NCBI RefSeq assembly: GCF_018802605.1
Contig: NZ_CP069161.1
Coordinates: 992,001 to 1,056,000, forward strand
Source of the DNA: Paludibacterium paludis
GTDB taxonomy: Bacteria; Pseudomonadota; Gammaproteobacteria; Burkholderiales; Chromobacteriaceae
DNA: 64,000 nt
Direction of reading: 5' to 3'
Shown here one piece after another: positions 48,785-59,110 of the stretch. How positions within the stretch are numbered: the stretch's first letter is position 1; each line of letters starts with the position of its first letter. The translations under genes were made by a program, and so were the position numbers. The notes under the pieces were generated by a model. It saw only the letters and a program-made list of their open reading frames with translations, was not told the DNA's origin and searched no databases.

Positions 48785-48831
48785 TTGACCTGACAGTCGG
48801 GCTCCGTCAAAACGGGAGACTGTCAGGTCAA
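48785..48831. repeat. Perfect 14-bp inverted repeat between hipA and hsdR
   Basis: TTGACCTGACAGTC (48785-48798) pairs with GACTGTCAGGTCAA (48818-48831) around a 19-base loop that itself can pair in part. A smaller hairpin (TCCGA-CAA-TCGGA, 48771-48783) lies just before. hipA and hsdR converge here, so it may be a two-way terminator, but it has no T run; a remnant of a small mobile element is another option. Confidence 0.6.
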
Positions 48832-48874
48832 GTCTGAACTTCTTACGTTTTTATGCATGTCTGCGGTCAGAATA

Positions 48875-51800
48875 CTAGCGCTGTGCTCCTCGGCGGTTTT
48901 CTCCCCGCTTGCGCAGCATTTCATACAGCTGGCCAGGCCCCAGCAGCGTATCGCGGATGCCGTCGCGCACCCGGCTGGAGTTGAGTGCCTGAGAGCTCAT
49001 GCTGTTGTGGGCATCCAGCGCGTCCATGATGGCGTTCAGCAGGGAATTGGCCAGGTCGGGCGAGTTGGAGAACTGCTCCTTGGTGTTGTTCATCGCCTGG
49101 TCGATCAATAGTTCATCTTCCAACAGCTTGCCCTTGATCACGCCATCCACGTAGACCAATTGGTCGCCGTCGGTCAGCTCGCCTTCGAACAGGCCGTTCA
49201 CCTTGGCGATGATCTCGTCCAGCAGCGCCTTTTCCTTGTCCTGCAGCGCGCCAGAGCCGGTGGCGTCGATGGGCGGTAGCTTGGGCGTTTCGCCTTCGGA
49301 GAGGTTGAGCCGCTGCCGGCCCTTGTCGCGAAGGGAGTGGTGGGTCAACACCAGCTTGGACAGGTCTACCGTCTCGCGCTCGCGGCCAAACTCCAGCAGC
49401 GGGATCAGGCGCTTGTAGAACAGATAGCGCTTCTCGATGTCGGTGTTGCCGTAGTCGAAGATCTGCGACAGGAAGGCATACAGCCGCAGATAGGCGCCCA
49501 TATCGCCCTTGAACAGCAGCAGCGCGTCCTGTTTGTCCTTGGCGGCCTGGGCGGCGGCTTCGTCCTCTCGGGCCAGGGCGTCGATGCGTTCCTGCTGCGC
49601 GGCGCCGTAGCGTTTGAGCAACCGGTCCGCAACGGGCGCGATGGCGGCGACCAGATCGCTTTGCTTGGCCTTGGGATTGGTCTCCACCGCGGCCACCCGG
49701 TCCACTTCGAAGTCGTCGTAGTAGCCCAGGGAATCCAGCTTGGCGCGCAGGTCATACACCAGATGCGGGTCAGTGCAGGCCTCCAGCTCAGCCGTCTCGT
49801 AATAGGTCTTGAACGCGGCCAGAATGGCTTCCGGCTCGTTGACGAAGTCCAGGATGTAGGTGGTGCCCTTGCCTGGATGGGCGCGGTTCAGGCGAGACAG
49901 CGTTTGCACCGCCTGTATGCCGCCCAGCATCTTGTCGATATACATGCCGCACAGCAGCGGCTGGTCAAAGCCGGTCTGGAACTTGTTCGCCACCAGGAGC
50001 AAGTGGTAATCAGGCGTGGCGAAGGCCTCGCGGATGTCGCGGCCATTGAGGCCAGGGTTCAGCTCGGCGCTGGCTTCCGTCACGGCTTCCGGGAAGGACT
50101 CGCTGTCTTCCACCTCGCCGGAAAAGGCCACCAGGCAGCCCAGCGGATAACCCTGGCGCTTAATGTAGCCGGCGATGGCCTTCTGCCAGCGCACGGCCTC
50201 CTTGCGCGAAGCCACCACCACCATCGCCTTGGCCTTGCCGTCCAGCAAGGGCTGAACGTTTTCGCGGTAGTGCTCCACCACCACTTGAACCTTCTGGGCG
50301 ATGTTGTAGGGATGCAGGCGCACCCACTGCATGATGCCCTTCATCGCCTCGCTGCGCTCCACCGTCTTCTCGTCCCACTCCTTGCCCTCGTTGGCCAGCT
50401 TGAAGGCCATTTTGTAGGTGGTGTAGTTCTTCAGCACGTCGAGGATAAAGCCTTCCTCGATGGCCTGGCGCATGGAGTAGACGTGGAACGGTTCCGGCTT
50501 GCCGTCCGCGCCCTTGCGGCCAAACAGCTCCAGCGTCTTGCCCTTGGGCGTGGCGGTAAAGGCGACATAGGTCAGGCCGTCGCTGCCGGCGCGCGCGGCC
50601 ATCTGGGCGGCCAGCACGTCCTCGGTGCCGATCTCGCCGCCATCTTGCAGTGCTTGCAGCTCTTCGGCCGAGAGCAGCTGTTTGAGCTTGGAGGCCGCTT
50701 CGCCGGTTTGCGAGCTGTGCGCCTCGTCGGCGATCACGGCGAAACGCTTGCCCTCGGTGGCCGCCAGCTCTTGCACCGCTTCCAGCGCGAAGGGGAAGGT
50801 CTGGATGGTGCAGACGATGATCTTCTTGCCGTCCTTCAGTGCTCGCGACAGTTGCTGGCTCTTGCTGCCATGCTCGTTGGTGATGGTGGCCACCACGCCG
50901 CGCGTGCGCTCAAAACTGAAAATCGCCTCCTGCAGCTGGCTGTCCAGCACGGTGCGGTCGGACACCACCAGCACGCTGTCGAACAACTTCTGGCCTGCCG
51001 CGTTGTGGAGGTCGGCCAGGAAGTGCGCGCTCCAGGCGATGGAGTTTGTCTTGCCGGACCCGGCAGAGTGCTGGATCAGATAGCGCAGCCCCGGCCCGTT
51101 TTCGCGCACATCGGCCACCAGCTTGCGGGTGGCGTCCAGCTGGTGATAGCGCGGGAAGATCATGCCGGTCAGCTGCTGCTTGTCGTTGCGTTTGGCAATC
51201 AGATAGCGGCCCAGAATTTCCAGCCAGCTGTCGCGTGCCCACACCTCTTGCCACAAGTAGCCCGTAGCCGGCGTATACGCCGCCGGGTCATTGCCCGCGC
51301 CGCCGTGGTTGCCGCGGTTGAAGGGCAGGAAGAAGGTTTGCGCGCCGGCCAGGCGGGTGGTCATCATCACTTCGCTGTGGCTCACCGCGAAATGCACCAG
51401 CGCGCCGCCGGGGAAGCTCAGCAAGGGTTCGACGAGCTTGCCCTTGGGCGCCGGCTCGCGGTCAAAGCGGTATTGGTCCACCGCATCCTGCACGCTCTGG
51501 GTGAAATCGGATTTCAGCTCCACCGTCGCCACGGCGATGCCGTTGAGGAACAGCACCAGGTCTATCGCTTCCTGCGGGTTGTTCAGCGAGTGACGCACCT
51601 GCCGCACCACGCGCAGCCGGTTGGCGGCGTAGCGCTCGGTGATGGCCGGGTTCAGGTCGAAAGCCGGCTTGAACTGCGCCAGCATCAGCTTCTGTTTCAG
51701 GCCCAGCATGTCGATGCCGTGGCGCAGCACGTCCAGCGCGCCATGCTCGTTCATCTGCTTGCGCAGGCGCTCGGCCAGCACCGTCTTCGCCTGCGCGCCG

Positions 51801-51985
51801 TGGGTGGCCTGCAGCTTCTGCCAGCTGTCGGCCTGGGCGGCTTCCAGCCAGGCGATCAAGTCCGGCATAAACAGGGCGTGCTGCTTGTCGTAGCGCGCGT
51901 TGTCGCCTTCGGCATACAGCCAGCCGTGGGCGGCAAGGTGTTGGCAAATCTCGGTTTCGAAGTGGTGTTCCCGGTGCAGGTTCAT
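48875..51985 (-). CDS. hsdR: Type I restriction enzyme R subunit
   Basis: HsdR is the motor and nuclease subunit that cleaves unmethylated DNA in complex with HsdM and HsdS. The 1036 aa protein has an N-terminal nuclease domain with a PD-(D/E)xK core (DLVLFLNGIAVATVELKSD). A helicase follows, with Walker A QHSAGSGKTNSIAWSAHFL, the DEAH-type motif IADEAHSSQTGE and motif III-like YVAFTATPKG. The C-terminal helical region contacts the methylase. It is the last gene of the operon hsdM-hsdS-yggL-nuclease-hsdR. Confidence 0.95.
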   Translation of the reverse strand: MNLHREHHFETEICQHLAAHGWLYAEGDNARYDKQHALFMPDLIAWLEAAQADSWQKLQATHGAQAKTVLAERLRKQMNEHGALDVLRHGIDMLGLKQKLMLAQFKPAFDLNPAITERYAANRLRVVRQVRHSLNNPQEAIDLVLFLNGIAVATVELKSDFTQSVQDAVDQYRFDREPAPKGKLVEPLLSFPGGALVHFAVSHSEVMMTTRLAGAQTFFLPFNRGNHGGAGNDPAAYTPATGYLWQEVWARDSWLEILGRYLIAKRNDKQQLTGMIFPRYHQLDATRKLVADVRENGPGLRYLIQHSAGSGKTNSIAWSAHFLADLHNAAGQKLFDSVLVVSDRTVLDSQLQEAIFSFERTRGVVATITNEHGSKSQQLSRALKDGKKIIVCTIQTFPFALEAVQELAATEGKRFAVIADEAHSSQTGEAASKLKQLLSAEELQALQDGGEIGTEDVLAAQMAARAGSDGLTYVAFTATPKGKTLELFGRKGADGKPEPFHVYSMRQAIEEGFILDVLKNYTTYKMAFKLANEGKEWDEKTVERSEAMKGIMQWVRLHPYNIAQKVQVVVEHYRENVQPLLDGKAKAMVVVASRKEAVRWQKAIAGYIKRQGYPLGCLVAFSGEVEDSESFPEAVTEASAELNPGLNGRDIREAFATPDYHLLLVANKFQTGFDQPLLCGMYIDKMLGGIQAVQTLSRLNRAHPGKGTTYILDFVNEPEAILAAFKTYYETAELEACTDPHLVYDLRAKLDSLGYYDDFEVDRVAAVETNPKAKQSDLVAAIAPVADRLLKRYGAAQQERIDALAREDEAAAQAAKDKQDALLLFKGDMGAYLRLYAFLSQIFDYGNTDIEKRYLFYKRLIPLLEFGRERETVDLSKLVLTHHSLRDKGRQRLNLSEGETPKLPPIDATGSGALQDKEKALLDEIIAKVNGLFEGELTDGDQLVYVDGVIKGKLLEDELLIDQAMNNTKEQFSNSPDLANSLLNAIMDALDAHNSMSSQALNSSRVRDGIRDTLLGPGQLYEMLRKRGENRRGAQR

Positions 51986-52020
51986 GGCGTGCTTCGTTTT
52001 GTTTTTGTGCCCGGTTGGGC

Positions 52021-52950
52021 TCAGGATTCGAGATAACAGCGTTCAATCAGCGGCTTGGCCTTTTCCAGATCGTCAGCGGTGCGCAGCGTCAGCTCCAGAT
52101 CTCCCGTGCCCCAGTGGCCTATCCCGCTCACGTCGCGCGAGAAGTTGTCTTCCAGCGCCACCTGCTTGGGGTCCAGTTTCAGCGTTACCTGCAGCCGCTT
52201 GGGCAGCGCCACCACGCAGGCGAAGTTCTTGATGCGGCGGAAGGCGGTATACAGCTTGAGCTGGCGCTCCTGCACGTCTTCGCCCAAAGACAGAATGAAC
52301 GCCGTCAGCGCGGCATACAGTTCGCGGATCTCCGGGCTGTTTTGCGCCAGTTGCTCTTCATGGGTCTTGTCGCGGGCAGTTTTGGAAGAGGAGGGCGCGG
52401 CCGACTCGTCCGCCGCTTCGGCCGGGGCCACGTCCAGCGCCTTTTCGCTGATAGTGTTCACCCGCTCCAGCAGCAACAGGTCGGGGTCGAAAAAGCGGTA
52501 GCGGATCAGCTCGATATTGCGCGGAATCTGCTGCACGGCGTGTTCGTCGTAGCGAGTGAAGTCGCTGGCAATGCATAGCAAGCGGGTGCCTTTCCACTCG
52601 ATGTCCTCCACCGCCTGCTTGCCAAGCTTTTCCATCACCAGCCAGTTGAACTCGGCCTTGTGGTCCAGCAGCCAGTCCAAATAGAACAGGCCCTGGTTGA
52701 TCACGTTTTCGTTGCTGGCGCGCTTGTATTCGATGATCACCGGGCAGCCGTTCTCGTCCAGCCCCAGCGAGTCGATGCGGCCGCGATGGGTTTTGCCGGT
52801 GGTGTATTCGCTGGCCAGAAAGCGCACGCCCAGCAGCGTTTCCATCTGGCCTTCCACCAGGTTTTGCAGCTGGCGCTCGCGCTTGGCGTGATAGGCGGCC
52901 AGCTCCACCGTCTGGCTGCCGTTGCAGCGGAACAGCTGGATAGTGCTCAT
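52021..52950 (-). CDS. Predicted PD-(D/E)xK nuclease with DUF5655-like C-terminus
   Basis: A 309 aa protein. The N-terminal part has RGRIDSLGLDENGCPVIIEYK, a D...ExK nuclease signature like that of NucS-type endonucleases. The C-terminal ~120 residues (REQ region: IRELYAALTAFILSLGEDVQ, FACVVALPKRLQVTLKLD) match the DUF5655 domain. An acidic linker joins them. Its ATG overlaps the yggL stop (ATGA), which decides the start at 52950. It lies between hsdS/yggL and hsdR, so it probably contributes to defence, but its role is not established. Confidence 0.8.
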   Translation of the reverse strand: MSTIQLFRCNGSQTVELAAYHAKRERQLQNLVEGQMETLLGVRFLASEYTTGKTHRGRIDSLGLDENGCPVIIEYKRASNENVINQGLFYLDWLLDHKAEFNWLVMEKLGKQAVEDIEWKGTRLLCIASDFTRYDEHAVQQIPRNIELIRYRFFDPDLLLLERVNTISEKALDVAPAEAADESAAPSSSKTARDKTHEEQLAQNSPEIRELYAALTAFILSLGEDVQERQLKLYTAFRRIKNFACVVALPKRLQVTLKLDPKQVALEDNFSRDVSGIGHWGTGDLELTLRTADDLEKAKPLIERCYLES

Positions 52951-53315
52951 AAATCCGCCACCCAACTATCGTCATACCAGGCATCCTGCAGTTCGCTGGC
53001 ATTGGCCTCGGAAACCGCCGGATAGCCGCGAACCCAGGCCAGCAGCGCGTCGCGCTGTGCTGGTGTCACGCTGCCACGTTCCCATGTCGTGACAAAGCCG
53101 CCGGTATCGCCCCCGCCATAGGCCAGACCCATGCGCTCTACCACTTCAATCAAGGCATCTACATAGGCATCACATGCAGCCTCATCAAGTGGCGCATGAA
53201 AACGCACATTGAGCGCAAAACCCAGCTCCTGAAATTCGCCAACATGGAATTTCTTTCGCTGGCGGCGGTTCCAGTTGGTGAGGCGGCGTTGGGAGAGGCG
53301 GGGCAAAGTTTTCAT
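52947..53315 (-). CDS. yggL: YggL-family 50S ribosome-binding protein
   Basis: A 122 aa DUF469/YggL protein. The N-terminus is basic (LTNWNRRQRKKFHVGEFQEL), followed by GFALNVRF and a C-terminal SELQDAWYDDSW, matching E. coli YggL, which binds the large ribosomal subunit. Location inside a type I restriction operon, coupled to the nuclease gene, is unusual. Either the defence genes inserted around an existing yggL, or it serves the system. Confidence 0.85.
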   Translation of the reverse strand: MKTLPRLSQRRLTNWNRRQRKKFHVGEFQELGFALNVRFHAPLDEAACDAYVDALIEVVERMGLAYGGGDTGGFVTTWERGSVTPAQRDALLAWVRGYPAVSEANASELQDAWYDDSWVADL

Positions 53316-53425
53316 CTATTTACCTTGTGTTTTTATTGGCAAAGCCTGCCAGCGCAGGATGCGTGCGCGGCGATGTCCAGCTTGCGCGTTGAACCGCAGG
53401 CCGTCAGCCGCCGTGGGCATGGTGT

Positions 53426-54742
53426 TCATGCGGCGCTTGCCTCCGGTTGCCAGTTGCGCACGTCGATTTTTCCGGTGACGGCGGCGGAGATCAGTGCGGA
53501 GCGGCGTTCTTTGAGGAGGGTGATAGCTACACCTACGTCATGGCTTAATGCGTCAAGCTTTTGAATTGCTTCATTCAGGTGAATCACAATTCGATCTTGC
53601 TCTTCTAGGCTTGGTAACGGTATTTGAAAGCGACTGATTTGGTCGCATGTTATTGCGCCTTTTGTGCTGCCCACACTATCGCTTTCTGTGCGCAAATTTT
53701 CATAAGCACTTTCCAAAACTCGAAGCAAGAAATCCTCACTTAATACGTCGATATTTGGTGATATATAAGCGAGATGCTGGTTAATTGTTGCTTTGAATCC
53801 AAGTTTGGTCGCCATGCCGCGTGTTTTACCTTGGCCTGTTATGCCCAAGAGCATAGTAGGAGGAGATATAACAGGAAGATGGCACTCTTTCAAAGCGAAT
53901 TCAGTCACAAATTGGTCTGACTCAGTTACTTCTTCTTGGTTAACAACTGAGCTATTTAGCCAAGGAAAACCTTCCTCGGCCCAATAGTCCGGGTTGTCTC
54001 TGCTTGGTGTCGAGCCATTTCCAATTTTTGCCAAGTAGCGTAAAGGTGATGTTTCCCAATGCGCCGGCACCTCTCCCAGCCACGCAATGCCAGAGTCCTT
54101 CATCGGCGCATCCGGGTTCAAGCCCTTGGTGACGGCGTGGGAGATCACGGCTTGGCGCTTTTCGGCCAATAGCGCGATCAGTTTTTCCTGCTCGGCGATG
54201 AGGGCATCGATTTTGGCGGTTTCACTATCGGTAAATGTAGCTATGGAGAGCAGCTCATCTTTGTCAGGAAGCGCAAATTTGATCTTTTCTACATCTAAAG
54301 ATGACAGATGCTTTACAGTTGTGGAGTAAGTAACATCATTAATAGCTTTTAATGGAATAGGAAGGCTATTTCGGATAAGCGATGATAGTGCTAAATCACC
54401 AATGCGCACGCAACACATCCGCTGATTTAGGAGAGCTGGTTCTGAGCCGAGCCAGTATCCAACATTAAAATCACCGTCCATCCCTATCAGGATGTCACTA
54501 CGCGTGACTTCGGCGGCCTTAATATATTCACCGCTATATTTTGTTGCGGTAGTGGCCGAATCCAGATCTCGAATGCGAATGAGGGGGTAGCCACTAGACT
54601 CGGTAAAAAGTGCTGAGTTGAAAGGATATCCGTTAAATACCGTAGCAATATCTCTCAGACGAACTATACGCCAATGCACCGGCACCTCACCCAGCCACGC
54701 CACGCCGCTATCTTTATATTCCGCATAGGGCCGCAAACTCAT
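53426..54742 (-). CDS. hsdS: Type I restriction enzyme specificity subunit
   Basis: HsdS reads the two-part DNA target for HsdM and HsdR. The 438 aa protein has two target recognition domains separated by a conserved helix. The paired landmarks [17 protein letters not shown] (residues 8-24) and [17 protein letters not shown] (about 214-230) mark the two half-repeats, and each half ends in a helix ([19 protein letters not shown] and [13 protein letters not shown]). The domains are low in GC and non-conserved, as usual for swapped specificity modules. The start overlaps the hsdM stop (ATGA). Confidence 0.93.
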   Translation of the reverse strand: MSLRPYAEYKDSGVAWLGEVPVHWRIVRLRDIATVFNGYPFNSALFTESSGYPLIRIRDLDSATTATKYSGEYIKAAEVTRSDILIGMDGDFNVGYWLGSEPALLNQRMCCVRIGDLALSSLIRNSLPIPLKAINDVTYSTTVKHLSSLDVEKIKFALPDKDELLSIATFTDSETAKIDALIAEQEKLIALLAEKRQAVISHAVTKGLNPDAPMKDSGIAWLGEVPAHWETSPLRYLAKIGNGSTPSRDNPDYWAEEGFPWLNSSVVNQEEVTESDQFVTEFALKECHLPVISPPTMLLGITGQGKTRGMATKLGFKATINQHLAYISPNIDVLSEDFLLRVLESAYENLRTESDSVGSTKGAITCDQISRFQIPLPSLEEQDRIVIHLNEAIQKLDALSHDVGVAITLLKERRSALISAAVTGKIDVRNWQPEASAA

Positions 54743-56577
54743 TCCGCCAACTCCCCCAGCATGCGCAGGATGTTGGCCGACACGGCTTTCAGCTCTTCGT
54801 CGATCTCATGCAGACTGCGCGGCGGCTCGAACACGTAGAAGTGGCGGTTGAAGGGGATTTCGTAACCCACCTTGCTCTTGCTCTCGTCTATCCAGGCATC
54901 CGGCGCGTGCGGCAGCACTTCGCGCTCGAAATAAGCCTGAATGTCTTCGGTGAGCGGCACGTTCTCGGTGTCGCGCAGCGCGCTGTCCGGCTGCGGCTTG
55001 CCTTTTTGCTTGCCCTTGAGACCGAGCACGATGTTGCCGGCTTCGTCGCGCAGCGGGCGCTCCACGGTTATGGTGGTGTAGCCGAATTCCTCGTTCTTGA
55101 ACATGCGCGACAGCGGGGCCAGCTTGACCTTACCGCCGGCCGGCGCTGCCGGTTTTGTGTCGGTGCTGCTGACGATGCGGCGCTCCACTTCCTTGCCGTC
55201 GGCGTCCAGCACGGTGGCGAGGTCGGCTTCGATGAATTCGCCATACAGGCGCGAGATATCGCTGATGTGCTGGTCCGACATTTCCTTGCGCTTGCTGCCC
55301 AGGCTCTTGCGCATCTTCTGCCAGAAGCTGCTGCCGTCTATCAGTTGCACCCAGCCCTTGCGGTCTTCTTCCTTGCGGTTGGACAGCACCCAGACATAGG
55401 TGGCGATGCCGGTGTTGTAGAACATGTCGGTGGGCAGGGCGATCAGCGCTTCCAGCAGGTCGTTTTCCAGCACGTAGCGGCGGATTTCGCTTTCGCCGCT
55501 GCCGGCGCCGCCGGTGAACAGGGGCGAGCCGTTGAGCACGATGGCGAAGCGGCTGCCGCCGTCCACCGCCGGGCGCATCTTGGAGATCAGGTGCAGCAGG
55601 AACAGCATGGAGCCATCGGACACGCGCGGCAGGCCGGGGCCGAAGCGGCCGTCGAAGCCTTTGTCCAGATGCTCCTTGCGCACCTCTTTTTCCACTTTTT
55701 TCCACTCCACGCCAAACGGCGGGTTGGACAGCATGTAGTCGAACTTGCGGCCGGCGTGGCCGTCGTCGGACAGGGTATTGCCGGCGATGATATTGCCCAC
55801 GTCCTGGCCCTTGATCAGCATGTCGGCCTTGCAGATGGCGTAGGACTCGTCGTTCAGCTCCTGGCCATACAGGGTCAGGCGGGCCTGCGGGTTGTGCTCG
55901 GCCAGGAATTCGTCGGCCACCGACAGCATGCCGCCGGTGCCGGCGGTGGGGTCATACAGGGTGCGCACGGCGTGGGAGCCTGCCAGCAAGACGTCGTCGT
56001 CTTGGTGGAACACCAGATTCACCATCAGGCGGATCACTTCACGCGGGGTGAAGTGTTCCCCGGCGGTTTCGTTGGAGAGTTCGGCGAACTTGCGGATCAG
56101 TTCTTCAAAAATCAGGCCCATCTGCATGTTGTCCACTGCTTCCGGATGGAGGTCGATATTGGCGAACCTCTCCGTCACCAAGTACAAGAGGCCGGCTTTG
56201 TGCAGGCGATCGATCTGGGTGAAGAAGTCGAAGCGCTCGAAAATGTCGCGCGCCTCTTCCGAAAAGCCCTGGATGTAGCTGTAGAGGTTTTCGCGGATGT
56301 GGTCCTGATCGCCCTTGAGCCTGGTGAGGTCCAGCGGGCAGGTGTTGTAGAAGATCTGCCCGGCTGTGCGTTTGAGGAAGGGATCGGGATTCAGTCCCTG
56401 TGCCTGCTTGGCCGCGTTCTCGGCCAATACGGAGTTTTTGGTGGCATCCAGCACGCAATCCAGGCGGCGCAACACGGTGAAGGGCAGGATCACCTTGCCG
56501 TAATCGGATTGTTTGAAGTCGCCGCGCAGCAAGTCTGCGACGGACCAGATGAAAGCGGAGAGGGTTTGCTGGTTCAT
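54739..56577 (-). CDS. hsdM: Type I restriction-modification methyltransferase subunit
   Basis: HsdM is the N6-adenine methyltransferase that protects host DNA. The 612 aa protein has an N-terminal helical bundle ([18 protein letters not shown]), the SAM-binding motif [18 protein letters not shown] and the catalytic NPPF in [16 protein letters not shown]. It begins the operon, with a promoter-like TATAAT upstream at 56638-56643. Confidence 0.95.
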   Translation of the reverse strand: MNQQTLSAFIWSVADLLRGDFKQSDYGKVILPFTVLRRLDCVLDATKNSVLAENAAKQAQGLNPDPFLKRTAGQIFYNTCPLDLTRLKGDQDHIRENLYSYIQGFSEEARDIFERFDFFTQIDRLHKAGLLYLVTERFANIDLHPEAVDNMQMGLIFEELIRKFAELSNETAGEHFTPREVIRLMVNLVFHQDDDVLLAGSHAVRTLYDPTAGTGGMLSVADEFLAEHNPQARLTLYGQELNDESYAICKADMLIKGQDVGNIIAGNTLSDDGHAGRKFDYMLSNPPFGVEWKKVEKEVRKEHLDKGFDGRFGPGLPRVSDGSMLFLLHLISKMRPAVDGGSRFAIVLNGSPLFTGGAGSGESEIRRYVLENDLLEALIALPTDMFYNTGIATYVWVLSNRKEEDRKGWVQLIDGSSFWQKMRKSLGSKRKEMSDQHISDISRLYGEFIEADLATVLDADGKEVERRIVSSTDTKPAAPAGGKVKLAPLSRMFKNEEFGYTTITVERPLRDEAGNIVLGLKGKQKGKPQPDSALRDTENVPLTEDIQAYFEREVLPHAPDAWIDESKSKVGYEIPFNRHFYVFEPPRSLHEIDEELKAVSANILRMLGELAE

Positions 56578-56597
56578 GGGGTCTTGTATTGCCTCAG

Positions 56598-56611
56598 TCA
56601 GTCATGACTGA
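56598..56611. promoter_or_regulatory. Palindrome in the hsdM leader
   Basis: TCAGTCATGACTGA, a perfect 14-base palindrome about 20 bases before the hsdM start and downstream of the -10. It could be an operator controlling the restriction operon; no control protein gene is seen. Confidence 0.4.
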
Positions 56612-56637
56612 ATGCCATTTGGCTGAAATTGCCGTCC

Positions 56638-56643
56638 ATTATA
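56638..56643 (-). promoter_or_regulatory. hsd operon -10 element
   Basis: TATAAT on the minus strand, about 60 bases before hsdM. No good -35 is seen. Confidence 0.45.
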
Positions 56644-57052
56644 CGGTGCCAATGCCTGCTATGGCGTGATCTTGATAAGGTTTGCACCGTCCGGACTGAC
56701 TTATGTCATACGAGGCGAAGTCTGGATCATGCTTGGTGTGAATTTCAATCAAAAAAGTAGAAAGTCCCACTGGATCTCGAGATCGTGAAGGGATAACCGT
56801 CCGGGTGCTTTGGCCTCATAGACTGAGAAGCATGATGAACAGATGATCATTTCTGAGTATGAGTGTCTGGCCGGCTGTTAAGCGATATCAGGGAAAGTCC
56901 CCTGGCATTATTCGGCATGACCCCTCCCGCTAGATGCGGTGTGAACGGTTCCAACCCGGCTGCAGGAATTCCGGATCAGTATTGTGTGGAAAGTTGAAAT
57001 CTGGATCTTGTTGTCGTTTTGCCTGTCACGGACCGACCCCTGGCCTCCGGAC
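56644..57052 (+). other. Non-coding spacer between the hsd promoter and guaA
   Basis: No gene is supported here. TCCCACTGGATC at 56765-56776 matches 11 of 12 bases of TCCCACTCGATC at 57130-57141, within the guaA 3' end, in the same orientation. It might be a degenerate attachment site left by an island, or chance. Confidence 0.4.
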
Positions 57053-57085
57053 AAAAAAAGGGCCGGCATGGTTGCTGGCCCTTTT
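57053..57085 (-). terminator. Rho-independent terminator of guaA
   Basis: AAAAGGGCC (57056-57064) pairs with GGCCCTTTT (57077-57085). Read on the minus strand, the stem is followed by T residues to 57053. It lies just after the guaA stop. Confidence 0.85.
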
Positions 57086-57125
57086 CACTCTGGAGTCACT
57101 CGATCACTAAACCATCAGCGCTCTA

Positions 57126-58697
57126 TCATTCCCACTCGATCGTTGCCGGCGGCTTGCCGCTGACGTCGTAGACCACGCGGTTGATGCCGCGCACCTCGTT
57201 GATGATGCGGTTCGACACCTTGCCCAGCAGGCTGTAGGGCAGCTCCGCCCAGTGCGCGGTCATGAAGTCGCTGGTGACCACCGCGCGCAATGCCACGACG
57301 TAGTCGTAGGTGCGGCCGTCGCCCATCACGCCCACCGATTTCACCGGCAGGAACACCGCGAAGGCCTGGCTGGTCTTGTCGTACCACGACAGGCCGTCCT
57401 CGTCGCGGGTGTTGCGCAGCTCTTCGATGAAGATCGCGTCGGCGCGGCGCAACAGATCCGCGAAATCCTTGCGCACTTCGCCGAGGATGCGCACGCCCAG
57501 GCCCGGGCCCGGGAACGGATGACGGTACACCATGTCGTGCGGCAGACCCAGCGCCACGCCCAGCTCCCGGACTTCATCCTTGAACAGCTCGCGCAACGGC
57601 TCGAGCAGTTTGAGGTTAAGGGTTTCCGGCAGGCCACCCACATTGTGGTGGCTCTTGATGGTGTGCGCTTTCTTGGTCTTGGCGCCGGCCGATTCGATCA
57701 CGTCGGGGTAGATGGTGCCCTGGGCGAGCCAGCGCGCGTTGGTGAGCTTCTTGGCTTCGCGCTGGAACACTTCGACGAATTCGGCGCCGATGATCTTGCG
57801 TTTCTTTTCCGGGTCGGTTTCACCGGCGAGCTGGCCCATGAAATCGGCCGAGGCGTCGACATGCACCACCTTGACGCCGAGGTTCTTCGCGAACATGTCC
57901 ATCACCATCTGGCCTTCATTCAGGCGCAGCAGACCATGGTCCACGAACACGCAGGTCAGCTGGTCGCCGATGGCGCGATGGATCAGCGCGGCGGCCACCG
58001 AGGAGTCCACCCCGCCGGAGAGGCCGAGGATGACTTCTTCGTCGCCGACCTCGGCGCGGATGCGCGCCACGGCGTCATCGATGTAGTTGGGCATCGTCCA
58101 GGACGGGGTCGCGGCGCAGATGTCCAGCACGAAGCGGTGCAGCATTTCACGGCCCTTGCGGGTGTGGGTCACTTCCGGATGGAACTGCACGCCGTAGAGG
58201 CGGCGGCGCTCGTCGGCCATCGCGGCGACCGGGCAGGAGTTGTTGCTGCCGATCACGGTGAAGCCCTGGGGCGGTACGGAGACCTTGTCGCCGTGACTCA
58301 TCCAGACTTCAATCACATGCTCGCCATTGGGCAGGGTCTTGTCCGCCAGTCCGTCGAACAGGCGGTTGGCGACCGTGCCGACTTCGGCGTAGCCGAATTC
58401 GCCGACGTGTCCGGATTCGACCTTGCCGCCCAGCGATTGCGCCATCCACTGCATGCCGTAGCAGATGCCGAGCACGGGGATGCCCAGTTCGAGAAGGGCG
58501 GGATCGGCCTGGTAGTCGCTTTCGTACACCGAGTTCGGCCCGCCCGAAAGGATGATCCCGGCCGGATTGAATGCACGGATTTCTTCGATCGGCATGTCGA
58601 AGGAATGCAGTTCGCAATAGACGTGGGCCTCGCGCACGCGGCGCGCGATGAGCTGGGTGACCTGGGAGCCGAAATCGAGGATGAGGATCTTGTCCAT
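57126..58697 (-). CDS. guaA: GMP synthase (glutamine-hydrolysing)
   Basis: GuaA aminates XMP to GMP using glutamine and ATP. The 523 aa protein has a class I glutamine amidotransferase domain ([19 protein letters not shown] with the catalytic Cys; QFHPEVTH with His and Glu). The ATP-pyrophosphatase domain follows ([16 protein letters not shown]) and then the dimerisation domain ending PPATIEWE. Start at ATG 58697 ([12 protein letters not shown]) with AGGA upstream. The 3' end of guaA is a known integration site for genomic islands, and the restriction operon lies on that side. Confidence 0.97.
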   Translation of the reverse strand: MDKILILDFGSQVTQLIARRVREAHVYCELHSFDMPIEEIRAFNPAGIILSGGPNSVYESDYQADPALLELGIPVLGICYGMQWMAQSLGGKVESGHVGEFGYAEVGTVANRLFDGLADKTLPNGEHVIEVWMSHGDKVSVPPQGFTVIGSNNSCPVAAMADERRRLYGVQFHPEVTHTRKGREMLHRFVLDICAATPSWTMPNYIDDAVARIRAEVGDEEVILGLSGGVDSSVAAALIHRAIGDQLTCVFVDHGLLRLNEGQMVMDMFAKNLGVKVVHVDASADFMGQLAGETDPEKKRKIIGAEFVEVFQREAKKLTNARWLAQGTIYPDVIESAGAKTKKAHTIKSHHNVGGLPETLNLKLLEPLRELFKDEVRELGVALGLPHDMVYRHPFPGPGLGVRILGEVRKDFADLLRRADAIFIEELRNTRDEDGLSWYDKTSQAFAVFLPVKSVGVMGDGRTYDYVVALRAVVTSDFMTAHWAELPYSLLGKVSNRIINEVRGINRVVYDVSGKPPATIEWE

Positions 58698-58743
58698 GCG
58701 TGTCCTAAGGTGAGTCTGAATCAATAATCAAAAAGGTATGAGG

Positions 58744-59106
58744 TCAATCGTTGCCCCTGGCCGGTTCTTCCCGCCGGCGCATCAGCGGCCGTGAGCGTTC
58801 CGGAATGCGGTCGCTGCGGGCGAACAGGAGCAGGATGCCGAGCAATACCATGCCCAGCGACAGGACGTGACTCATGCGCAGGGAAGCCGAATCGTAGTAG
58901 TAGACGGCCGCGCCGCCATAGACCAGCATCGGGGCGCTGACCAGGGTCGATTTGTTGAGTCCGTCCACGATAATCAGCAGCACGCCGGTCGCGGCGAGCA
59001 GCAGGGCGAGCAGGGTGGCGGTATCCGGCAGCAGCGAGGTGCTCTTGAGAAACCAGGCGGAGCCTAGCGTGATGAGAACGATCGGGGCGGCAAGACTCTG
59101 TTTCAT
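58744..59106 (-). CDS. Small multi-pass membrane protein, unknown function
   Basis: A 120 aa protein with three to four hydrophobic segments (PIVLITLGSAWFLKSTSLLP, LLALLLAATGVLLIIVDG, VYGGAAVYYYDS, LSLGMVLLGILLLFA) and a basic C-terminus (RSRPLMRRREE). No family recognised. It starts four bases after smpB ends and lies before guaA, so it may be co-transcribed with smpB. Confidence 0.7.
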   Translation of the reverse strand: MKQSLAAPIVLITLGSAWFLKSTSLLPDTATLLALLLAATGVLLIIVDGLNKSTLVSAPMLVYGGAAVYYYDSASLRMSHVLSLGMVLLGILLLFARSDRIPERSRPLMRRREEPARGND

Positions 59107-59110
59107 CGCC

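Noticed and set aside
49337..52036. 899-residue open frame antisense to hsdR, and similar frames over hsdM (54808-56607) and the diguanylate cyclase (60479-62236)
   Set aside because: Shadow frames of real genes with complete catalytic motifs on the other strand; no domain, no ribosome binding site.
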